7,048 nucleotides of DNA. It comes from an uncultured Ellagibacter sp. GTDB taxonomy: Bacteria; Actinomycetota; Coriobacteriia; Coriobacteriales; Eggerthellaceae. Positions 1 to 4,897 of this stretch are shown in pieces (positions within the stretch are counted from its first letter, which is position 1; the number at the start of each line of letters is the position of its first letter). A program made the translations under genes and the position numbers. The stretch lies in assembly GCA_934613165.1 (NCBI GenBank), contig CAKTSW010000073.1, forward strand, positions 1-7,048, read 5' to 3'. The notes under the pieces were generated by a model. It saw only the letters and a list, made by a program, of their open reading frames with translations, was not told where the DNA came from and did no database searches.

Positions 1-210
1 TTCCGGGAAGTCCTTCCCTCCCGTCGCCGCCCTCCCTCTCGGGCCGCGGCGCGAAGATGTATACTACTCGCCTCCCCTGGGTCGGTCAAGGGGGATCACG
101 TCCCTCCACATTTCCTACATAAATCGAAATAAGTTCGCCATTTGTTACTAACCGATTAGCATTTCAAACCCGCCTTGCGCCGCACCATCAACGAGCACGA
201 TTCTTTCTCT

Positions 211-219
211 TTATATAGT
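211..219 (+). promoter_or_regulatory. Candidate -10 element for the SDR gene
   Basis: TTATATAGT contains TATAGT at 214-219, five of six matches to a sigma-70 -10 box, in the most AT-rich part of the upstream region. No convincing -35 hexamer lies 16-18 bases upstream, so the promoter may depend on an activator or be something else. It would give a leader of roughly 75 bases before the start codon at 301. Confidence 0.35.
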
Positions 220-231
220 GATTAGAGAAGC

Positions 232-275
232 AGGCCGAATCGGGAGCCGAGCAAGTTAGTCCCGCACGACGGCCT
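232..275 (+). promoter_or_regulatory. Nested inverted repeat in the SDR leader
   Basis: AGGCCG (232-237) pairs with CGGCCT (270-275), and inside it CGGGA (241-245) pairs with TCCCG (260-264). The same TCCCG could instead pair with CGGGA at 290-294, which is part of the Shine-Dalgarno sequence. The arms are short, so function is conjecture. Confidence 0.25.
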
Positions 276-300
276 TTACGGTTTCGCGACGGGAGGAAGC

Positions 301-1101
301 ATGGGTTACTTCACAGGCAAGACCATTATCATCACGGGCGCAGGATTCGCCGCGCTTAAGGATGGATCGGCCGGGTCCATCGGGTACGGCATCGCAACCG
401 CCTTCGCGAAGGAGGGCGCGAATCTCGTCATCACGGGGCGGAACACCAAGAAGCTCGACGCCGCGAAGGAAAAGCTTGAGGCGGAATATGGCGTCGAGGT
501 GCTGACCGCCCAGGCAGACGTGAACGCTGAAGCCGACAACAAGGCCGTGGCGCAGAGCGTCGTCGATGCCGCAATCGGAAAGTTCGGGCGCATCGACGCG
601 CTCGTCAACAACGCACAGGCATCCGCTTCGGGCGTCACGCTCGCCGACCACACCCCCGAGCAGTTCGACCTCGCCATCTACTCCGGCCTTTACGCCGCCT
701 TCTACTATATGCAGGCATGCTATCCGCACCTGAAGGAGACGAAGGGGTCGGTTGTCAACTTCGCAAGCGGCGCCGGCCTGTTCGGCAACTACGGGCAGTG
801 CGCCTACGCCGCCGCCAAGGAAGGCATCCGCGGTTTGAGCCGCGTGGCGGCCACCGAATGGGGGCCGGACGGCATCAACGTGAACGTCGTGTGCCCGCTT
901 GCCTGGACTGCCGCACTTGAGAATTTCAAGGACCAGTACCCCGACGCGTACAAGGCCAACGTGCATATGCCGCCGATGGGGCACTACGGCAACGTGGAAA
1001 CCGAGATCGGCCGCGCGGTCGTTCAGCTGTGCGGGCCCGATTTCAAGTTCATGAGCGGCGAAACCATCACGCTCGAGGGCGGCATGGGACAGCGCCCGTA
1101 G
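301..1101 (+). CDS. SDR-family oxidoreductase, probable 12-alpha-hydroxysteroid dehydrogenase
   Basis: Complete 266-residue short-chain dehydrogenase/reductase, likely cytosolic and tetrameric as is usual for the family. The Rossmann entrance is TGAG (12-15) followed by an insertion and GSIGYG (25-30). TGRN (45-48) places an Arg after the second strand, which favours NADP(H). NNAQ is at 103-106, the catalytic Ser is probably Ser156 in NFASGAG, and the YxxxK pair is Tyr169/Lys173. The protein ends in the family-typical ITLEGGMGQRP. The stretches NAQASASG, YSGLYAAFYYMQACYP, NFASGAGLFGN and WGPDGINVNVVCPLAWTA closely recall 12-alpha-hydroxysteroid dehydrogenases of gut bacteria, which oxidise the 12-alpha hydroxyl of cholate or deoxycholate to a 12-oxo group. 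The fold is certain; the substrate is inferred from remembered sequences. The start is supported by GGGAGG at 291-296. It stands alone, with a hairpin terminator downstream. Confidence 0.93.
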   Translation: MGYFTGKTIIITGAGFAALKDGSAGSIGYGIATAFAKEGANLVITGRNTKKLDAAKEKLEAEYGVEVLTAQADVNAEADNKAVAQSVVDAAIGKFGRIDALVNNAQASASGVTLADHTPEQFDLAIYSGLYAAFYYMQACYPHLKETKGSVVNFASGAGLFGNYGQCAYAAAKEGIRGLSRVAATEWGPDGINVNVVCPLAWTAALENFKDQYPDAYKANVHMPPMGHYGNVETEIGRAVVQLCGPDFKFMSGETITLEGGMGQRP

Positions 1102-1136
1102 GAAACTCGCACCCCTCGACATCCCCTTCCTGAAAA

Positions 1137-1170
1137 TGCGGCCGGCCCGAGTGCATTCGGGTCGGCCGCA
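1137..1170 (+). terminator. Hairpin terminator after the SDR gene
   Basis: A 14-bp stem (1137-1150 with 1157-1170, one G-U pair, loop GTGCAT) starts 36 bases after the SDR stop codon. The tract after it on the + strand is only weakly T-rich (CCGTTTCC), while the - strand side carries TTTTC. It may stop transcription in both directions, and it separates the SDR from the next transcript. Confidence 0.7.
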
Positions 1171-1281
1171 CCGTTTCCAGAGGAGTTCCTAGAGGAGCAT
1201 GGCGCGAGGTGATGCTTTATGCACCCTTGGCGCGTCGGCAACGAATCAGCGACGTTCCCTCTGCGCGGCGCGCGCTTTCCC

Positions 1282-1308
1282 TATACTGAAGCGATCCGCG
1301 AAAAGGAG
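1282..1308 (+). promoter_or_regulatory. -10 box and Shine-Dalgarno for the 1315-2573 transcript
   Basis: TATACT (1282-1287) is a good -10 box; no clear -35 is visible 17 bases upstream. AAAAGGAG (1301-1308) is a strong ribosome binding site six bases before ATG 1315. Because the -10 box lies inside the longer open frame that begins at 1219, it argues for the shorter start. Confidence 0.55.
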
Positions 1309-1314
1309 CTTCTT

Positions 1315-1863
1315 ATGGCAGAGACAGCAAACGCGACAAGCTCGCCGTCCAACAAGGCGACGCAGGGCGAGCCCGTGGTCGTGATTCCCGAAGTGCTTCC
1401 CATTGAGGGGGAAACGACGCTGGGGCAAAAGGCCAAAGGCGTAGCCCAGATGGCCGCGGGGAGCGTCTTGACCGCTGCGGGCGTTCCTTTGCTGGTGCTT
1501 CCCGGCCCCGGCGTTGCCGCCATTGCGGGAGGCGGCGCGCTCATCAGCAAGGGCGACCGCAACTTCACGGGACGCAAGGCGGTGCCCATCGAAGAGAAGC
1601 TCGACGAAGTTGCAGCACGAAGCGCCGAAGCAGCGAAGAACGCCGCAGGAAAAACCGCAAAGAACGTCGCGGCAGGGGCGGCAGTCGCCGTTCCCAAAGC
1701 GGCCGAAAGAGTCGCACACGGAGCAGCCACCGTGGCCAGGTCCGCAAAGCCCGTCGCGCGCAAAGCGGCGCACCTTGCCGCAGGCGGAGCCCTGACGGCC
1801 GTGCGCGCGGGCGGGCATCTTGCCCGAAAGGGAACCGCAGCAATTCGGAGCAAGCGGAAATAA
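1315..1863 (+). CDS. Hypothetical protein with hydrophobic Gly/Ala segment and histone-H1-like basic tail
   Basis: I do not recognise a named family. The 182-residue product has a polar N-terminus (1-43), a hydrophobic small-residue segment (about 44-78) containing PGPG at 63-66 that could form a membrane hairpin, a short linker (KGDRNFTGRK), and a long Ala/Lys/Arg-rich tail (about 96-182) ending in IRSKRK. The tail has the low complexity of histone-H1-like proteins and would bind nucleic acid, phospholipid or another polyanion without specificity. There is no signal peptide and no catalytic motif. The start at 1315 is chosen from the strong AAAAGGAG site and the -10 box just upstream; the frame stays open back to 1219. 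The next gene follows after 32 bases, so the two are probably cotranscribed. It may link membrane and nucleoid, but that is only inference. Confidence 0.72.
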   Translation: MAETANATSSPSNKATQGEPVVVIPEVLPIEGETTLGQKAKGVAQMAAGSVLTAAGVPLLVLPGPGVAAIAGGGALISKGDRNFTGRKAVPIEEKLDEVAARSAEAAKNAAGKTAKNVAAGAAVAVPKAAERVAHGAATVARSAKPVARKAAHLAAGGALTAVRAGGHLARKGTAAIRSKRK

Positions 1864-1895
1864 ACATTGAGCAGGAAAATCAAGGTGAGTCGAAA

Positions 1896-2573
1896 ATGAG
1901 CACATTAGACGCCATCCGGGCGCGCCATTCCGTGCGCAGCTACGAGGAGAGAGGGCTTTCGGACAAGGACGAGGCTACGCTGCGAAGCCTCGTTTCTCGA
2001 TGCGCGAAAGAAAGCGGGCTCGACATTCAACTCGTCACGGATAACCCCGAGGCGTTCCAGGTCGTCGCGCGATTCGGCGTTATCAGAGGCGCAAGCGCCC
2101 ATATCGCATTCGTGGCAAAGGGGAACGAGTCGGATGAGGCCATCGGGTACTGGGGGCAGAAAATCGTACTCGCCGCGCAGGAAATGGGACTCAATACTTG
2201 CTGGATGATGATCATGGCGCGGAAGAAATCGAGGGCGAAGGTGTCTGCGGGCATGCGCATCCGTATCGGCATAGCCGTCGGCTACGGGAAGACCCAGGGC
2301 GCACCGCACAAATCGAAACCAACCGATGAGCTTATCGCCGTCGAAGGCAGCGAGCCTGCACCGCAGTGGTTCGAAGTTGCAGCCGAGGCGGCCATGCTGG
2401 CGCCGACCGCGGTGAACCACCAGAATTTCCGGATAACGCTCCTTGCCGACGGTCAGACGGTGCGCGCCGAGACCAAGCCGAGCGGGACCAACATCATCGA
2501 TCTTGGGATCGTGAAGCGCAATTTCGAGGAAGCGGCGAACGAGACGGGCGCCACATGGAAGTGGGAAGAGTAG
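1896..2573 (+). CDS. Nitroreductase-family protein (TM1586-like)
   Basis: A 225-residue protein of the FMN-dependent nitroreductase superfamily. The N-terminus carries RHSVRSY (10-16), with Arg10, Ser12 and Arg14 matching the usual FMN-phosphate contacts. The first half ends with a helix-strand pair (YWGQKIVLAAQEMGLNTCWM, 85-104), and the second half repeats the fold with APTAVNHQNFRI (169-180) and IDLGIVKRNFE (201-211), as in the two-lobed single-chain nitroreductases related to Thermotoga TM1586. The family generally transfers electrons from NAD(P)H through FMN to nitro, quinone or similar acceptors; the substrate cannot be told. The start is supported by AAGGTGAG about seven bases upstream. 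It follows the 1315-1863 gene closely and probably shares its promoter. No obvious terminator stands directly after its stop. Confidence 0.9.
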   Translation: MSTLDAIRARHSVRSYEERGLSDKDEATLRSLVSRCAKESGLDIQLVTDNPEAFQVVARFGVIRGASAHIAFVAKGNESDEAIGYWGQKIVLAAQEMGLNTCWMMIMARKKSRAKVSAGMRIRIGIAVGYGKTQGAPHKSKPTDELIAVEGSEPAPQWFEVAAEAAMLAPTAVNHQNFRITLLADGQTVRAETKPSGTNIIDLGIVKRNFEEAANETGATWKWEE

Positions 2574-2638
2574 CGCGGAAGGCTGATATACAGACAGAGG
2601 AAATCGACGCCCGAATCCAGATGCGTCGTTGAGGGTCG

Positions 2639-2672
2639 AAAGGCCGTTCGAGCTTTGGGGCCTTCCCCAAGG
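2639..2672 (+). promoter_or_regulatory. Two overlapping hairpins after the nitroreductase gene
   Basis: AAGGCC (2639-2644) can pair with GGCCTT (2659-2664). Alternatively CTTTGGGG (2653-2660) can pair with CCCCAAGG (2665-2672), with one G-U pair and a CCTT loop. The two are mutually exclusive. Neither is followed by a T-run, so a simple intrinsic terminator is unlikely. It may just be a transcript-end structure. Confidence 0.25.
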
Positions 2673-2696
2673 AAATGGAGAATGAGGCTTGGCTCG

Positions 2697-2725
2697 TTGA
2701 CTTGTCCGGCTTGTCAAGGCATCAT
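2697..2725 (+). promoter_or_regulatory. Candidate promoter of the 26-residue peptide gene
   Basis: TTGACT (2697-2702, five of six to the -35 consensus), exactly 17 bases, then CATCAT (2720-2725, four of six to the -10). It would start transcription near 2732 and give a short leader containing the ribosome binding site at 2745-2750. Confidence 0.35.
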
Positions 2726-2756
2726 GGCATCACGCGAGGCAGAGAGGAGAATCGCC

Positions 2757-2837
2757 ATGAAGCAGCATAAATTTTGGGCATGTGCGGCGCTTATCTGCAT
2801 GATCATGTGCACCTGGACCGGCAAAGCCCATCGATAG
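2757..2837 (+). CDS. Small hydrophobic 26-residue peptide
   Basis: A very short gene starting MKQHKFWACAALICMIMC and ending in KAHR. It has a basic start, one hydrophobic segment (about residues 6-22) long enough to cross the membrane, and a basic end, so a single-span membrane peptide is likely. Three cysteines lie within that segment. Three things argue that it is real: AGGAGA at 2745-2750 with six-base spacing, a candidate promoter at 2697-2725, and a perfect GC hairpin beginning five bases after the stop. It resembles my memory of tiny MK-H-K-WA-type proteins of gut anaerobes (possibly the DUF6219 group), but I cannot confirm that. In-frame ATGs at 2655 and 2724 lack comparable ribosome binding sites. 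Function unknown; toxin-like or stress peptides also have this look. Confidence 0.55.
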   Translation: MKQHKFWACAALICMIMCTWTGKAHR

Positions 2838-2841
2838 CGAA

Positions 2842-2863
2842 AACGCCGCCGAAAGGCGGCGTT
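2842..2863 (+). terminator. Intrinsic terminator hairpin (copy T1)
   Basis: A perfect 9-bp stem (AACGCCGCC with GGCGGCGTT) closed by a GAAA tetraloop, followed by GTTCT. The opposite strand also has a T-rich side (TTTTCGC), so it may act in both directions. A degraded copy lies at 4587-4617. Confidence 0.8.
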
Positions 2864-2996
2864 GTTCTATGGGAAACCGACGGTTCGCGAATGCATCCCG
2901 TTTTGAGATTTCCTATGAGACAGCCCTATTGCAATGAAGCCTTCGATGGAGACGGTTCGCCTCGTCAGCGAAAAGGCGGCTTTACGGCTTGATTCC
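2864..2996. other. Non-coding spacer between host genes and the AlbA_2 cassette
   Basis: I see no gene. An open frame crossing it (2774-2992) would have to read through the terminator hairpin and lacks a ribosome binding site. GACGGTTCGC occurs twice (2879-2888 and 2951-2960), possibly by chance. This is where the gene-dense GC-rich part gives way to the accessory part. Confidence 0.5.
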
Positions 2997-3059
2997 GGAC
3001 ATTTTTAGCTCCTTTTAGGACATTGTCCGCAAATGTCCTAAAAGAGGCACTCGTTTCCG
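2997..3059. repeat. 63-bp direct repeat R1 with palindromic core
   Basis: The downstream flank of the AlbA_2 gene, ending five bases from its stop codon. It matches R2 (4508-4570) at 55 of 63 positions without gaps, in the same orientation. The core is an inverted repeat, CTTTTAGGACATT (3012-3024) and its complement (3032-3044) around the 7-base loop GTCCGCA. No T-run follows on either strand, so it is not a classical terminator. Confidence 0.9.
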
Positions 3060-3064
3060 CCTTT

Positions 3065-4459
3065 TCACCTCATCTTGATATATTTTCTCGCCCGCGTTTC
3101 CCCTGTTCCCAAAAGTTCACCAGCGTCAACCATTCCGGACACATGTCTCCGCACCGTCCGTTCGGTCACGTTCGCGATACTCGCCACCGCCGCCACGGTC
3201 ACGTACCCATAAGATTCGAGCATGCGTTCGATAACCCAATCAACATCGAGTTTTTGAACCGATTTCTGATCGAATGCCACAGGGACGCGCGCCTCAAACA
3301 CATCGCCTTCGACAAGCTCGGGCTGACCACCGCCGTACGCCCATGAGTATTTGAACAAATTTCTTGTGCCGCTTCCCAATGATTCCGCTCGACCGATGTT
3401 GCTGAAGAATTCCGCAATAATAGGATTCTTAGGCAGCGGATTGAATCGTTCCGGCGACAACTCGCCAACGAAGCGGGGACGGCTCGCGTTCTCTGTACGA
3501 ATGCCCGCAGCATCAATGATCATTTTCGCCGGATAAGGACTGGTGTATTCGCGATGAGCCAATGTATTGGCTATGAGCTCGCGCGAAATGATATCCCTCA
3601 AGCTCACCGATTGCGTTCCATCGAGAAAAAATTTGTCGGGAAGATGCTTCTGCGCAAACTCAAGGAGAATGTCGTAGGCCTCGATGAGATTGGTTTTCAC
3701 AACAATGCGATCGTCGTAACGGTCCACATCGTCACGCTGGACGTACGCGTCGGTTTTGTAAGACGGCGCGATGCTGGCAATTACGTCATCCTTGCCAAGC
3801 AAAAGCGCAGCGGCAAACGTATAACCCTCGCAACCCGTCTCGTAATCCTTGAGATACAGATTAGCGCTGCGTAGCAGCTCCTCGTCATTCATCTCGGACC
3901 AAGGGTGGTTGGCCCGTTTCGTCGCAGCTAACTTTCTAACACGCGTAAGCAGGTCAAGACGCAGGTCGCTCAACTCAAGATAAGGATAAACACGCCGCTC
4001 GGAATAGTACTCCTGTTTGCGAATATACATGGCTGCAAGCTGAGTATCAGTCGTAACCTTTCGGTCCGTGTCTGCGACCCTATCGTACGCCACACCCTTT
4101 AATTTATGAACAATGGCTCCAACCACGACCCATACACGCAAAACCAGCTTCCCTCTGTACTCCATCCTTTCGAATTCAATGGAAGGCGGTGCGTTAAAGA
4201 AATTCGGGTCATTCAAGCGATTTGCTATATTACGCTCGATTTCAATGACGCGGGCCTGATCAATCCCAACGACTTCGGGCTTGCCCGTACCGGATCTCTC
4301 CGCATCAATGATTCCGAGAAAAATATTTCCCCCTTGCCGATTTGCAAACGAACAGATCGTTTCGTACGTGTCGGCTTCCGGCACATTTCCGCATCGCTTA
4401 AATTCAACGGAAATTCCCTCTCCCTGAGCGAGAAATTGCTCGATATCGCCCGAAGCCAT
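3065..4459 (-). CDS. AlbA_2 (Schlafen-type) ATP-binding transcriptional regulator
   Basis: A 464-residue protein of the COG2865 type. The N-terminal AlbA_2/Schlafen nucleic-acid-binding domain runs from about 10 to 125, with ISVEFKR (16-22), ICSFANRQGGNIFLGI (35-50) and a strand pair before 125. A middle region with DRKVTTDTQLAAMYIRKQ (132-149) follows. A GHKL-like ATPase domain (HATPase_c_4) spans about 285-395, with the N-box-like ELIANTLAHREY (294-305) and the glycine motif GRAESLGSGTRN (356-367). A winged helix closes the protein (about 407-464), its recognition helix probably in VTERTVRRHVSGM. Such proteins are thought to be regulators, some of them in defence or stress loci. The start at 4459 is preferred: AAGGCGG sits six bases upstream and a -10 box lies at 4492-4497. 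An ATG at 4513 would add 18 residues of no family character and lies inside repeat R2. GC content is near 50%, lower than the left-hand genes. Confidence 0.88.
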   Translation of the reverse strand: MASGDIEQFLAQGEGISVEFKRCGNVPEADTYETICSFANRQGGNIFLGIIDAERSGTGKPEVVGIDQARVIEIERNIANRLNDPNFFNAPPSIEFERMEYRGKLVLRVWVVVGAIVHKLKGVAYDRVADTDRKVTTDTQLAAMYIRKQEYYSERRVYPYLELSDLRLDLLTRVRKLAATKRANHPWSEMNDEELLRSANLYLKDYETGCEGYTFAAALLLGKDDVIASIAPSYKTDAYVQRDDVDRYDDRIVVKTNLIEAYDILLEFAQKHLPDKFFLDGTQSVSLRDIISRELIANTLAHREYTSPYPAKMIIDAAGIRTENASRPRFVGELSPERFNPLPKNPIIAEFFSNIGRAESLGSGTRNLFKYSWAYGGGQPELVEGDVFEARVPVAFDQKSVQKLDVDWVIERMLESYGYVTVAAVASIANVTERTVRRHVSGMVDAGELLGTGETRARKYIKMR

Positions 4460-4482
4460 GTCATCCGCCTTTCGATCAGTCG

Positions 4483-4497
4483 TTTTAAGACATTGTA
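4483..4497 (-). promoter_or_regulatory. Candidate promoter and half-operator of the AlbA_2 gene
   Basis: On the - strand TACAAT (4492-4497) is five of six to the -10 box. It would start transcription near 4485, about 26 bases before the ATG at 4459. Overlapping it is TTTTAAGACATTGT (+ strand, 4483-4496), 13 of 14 identical to the left arm of palindrome R2. The two arms are 41 bp apart, close to four helical turns. No good -35 is visible, and the palindrome occupies the region just upstream. Confidence 0.45.
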
Positions 4498-4507
4498 GTC
4501 TAGAAGT

Positions 4508-4570
4508 GGACATTTTTGGCCTCTTTTAGGACATTGTCCGTAAATGTCCTAAAAGAGGCTGGAGTTTCCG
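4508..4570. repeat. 63-bp direct repeat R2 with palindromic core
   Basis: The upstream flank of the AlbA_2 gene. The core is a perfect 17-bp inverted repeat (4519-4535 and 4543-4559) around the 7-base centre GTCCGTA. R2 is more symmetrical than R1, whose outer arm bases have diverged. The place of R2 just upstream of the likely promoter fits an operator. The near-identity of the two whole 63-bp blocks, beyond the palindrome itself (both end GTTTCCG), also fits duplicated ends of a mobile or recombining cassette. Confidence 0.9.
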
Positions 4571-4586
4571 TGCGCGTAGAACGAAG

Positions 4587-4617
4587 ACGCCACTGAAAGG
4601 CAGCGTTGTTTTATGGG
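4587..4617. repeat. Degraded copy of the T1 hairpin (copy T2)
   Basis: Matches 2843-2873 at 27 of 31 positions, including the trailing GTTGTTYTATGGG. All four differences are transitions (G to A or C to T relative to T1), and they break the stem internally. It stands at the end of the - strand restriction-modification transcript, so it may once have been its terminator. Confidence 0.6.
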
Positions 4618-4639
4618 GCCCTCCCGTCATGGAGCTATG

Positions 4640-4888
4640 TCACTTATCCGCCCTGTTCCCCTCTTCCAGCGCAGCTTCATGCTCGAATTCGCGGCGCGTG
4701 CTCTCCGTCTGAGCCTGCAACTCTTCGATTGATGGGAGCTCGAAAACGTACTTCGACGCAAAAAGCTGTTTGCCATCAGCCAACGACGAGTAGCGAGCTG
4801 GCGCGTGGAAGAGAGGATATTGCTTATGCGGCTATAGAAATCAGCGGGGACGATGCCCGCCGATTATCGCTTCGAGATTTCGCTCATG
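4640..4888 (-). pseudogene. Remnant of a gene downstream of the MmeI-like enzyme
   Basis: Directly after the restriction-modification gene stop, GGGGGAG and an ATG at 4888 begin a frame reading MSEISKR and then TAA. Further on, a different frame (4640-4831, 63 codons, no usable start) reads like real protein: YPLFHAPARYSSLADGKQLF, then ASKYVFELPSIEELQAQTES, then a charged helical tail ending in a normal stop. Together this looks like a gene reduced by internal deletion and frameshift to its first codons and its C-terminus. The SKY..LPSIEEL end faintly recalls the C-termini of DUF1016/YhcG-type PD-(D/E)XK proteins; that is a memory-based guess. Its place as the second gene of the operon suggests a former accessory protein of the defence locus. 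Confidence 0.5.
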
Positions 4889-4897
4889 GCTCCCCCA

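Larger units (their letters stand above)
1..300. other. Intergenic region and SDR leader
   Basis: No coding sequence can be supported here. The first 60 bases are rich in C and G, followed by an AT-richer stretch (about 110-225) of the kind expected for a promoter region. The only structured parts I can see are a possible -10 element at 214-219 and a nested inverted repeat at 232-275, both described separately. The upstream neighbour lies outside the window. Confidence 0.6.

Noticed and set aside
256..1122. 288-codon open frame on the - strand opposite the SDR gene
   Set aside because: It is the mirror of a GC-rich gene with clear family motifs. Its translation shows no domain character and it has no credible start region.
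1199..1384. Small + strand frame starting at ATG 1199 behind two AGAGGAG motifs
   Set aside because: The nearer motif is only one base from the ATG, the frame runs into the 1315 gene in another phase, and the product is Arg/Ser-rich junk typical of frame-shifted GC-rich coding sequence. The doubled AGAGGAG is odd but probably chance.
1246..1905. Long - strand frames (up to 219 codons) opposite the Ala-rich gene
   Set aside because: They are shadows of a highly biased low-complexity coding region. No ribosome binding site or recognisable family is seen.
2774..2992. 72-codon + strand frame through the T1 hairpin
   Set aside because: It crosses a perfect terminator, has no Shine-Dalgarno site and overlaps the better supported 26-codon gene in another phase.
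3554..3874. 106-codon + strand frame inside the AlbA_2 gene
   Set aside because: It is an antisense shadow of a well supported gene, without expression signals.
4460..4513. Upstream ATG at 4513 for the AlbA_2 gene
   Set aside because: It lies inside repeat R2 and upstream of the likely -10 box. The extra 18 residues are not like AlbA_2 N-termini, while ATG 4459 has AAGGCGG at good spacing.
2997..4570. R1/R2 as part of a CRISPR array or as insertion-sequence terminal inverted repeats
   Set aside because: There are only two full copies, 1.5 kb apart with a gene between, so it is not CRISPR. The copies are in direct orientation and no transposase is encoded between them, so a simple insertion sequence is not supported.
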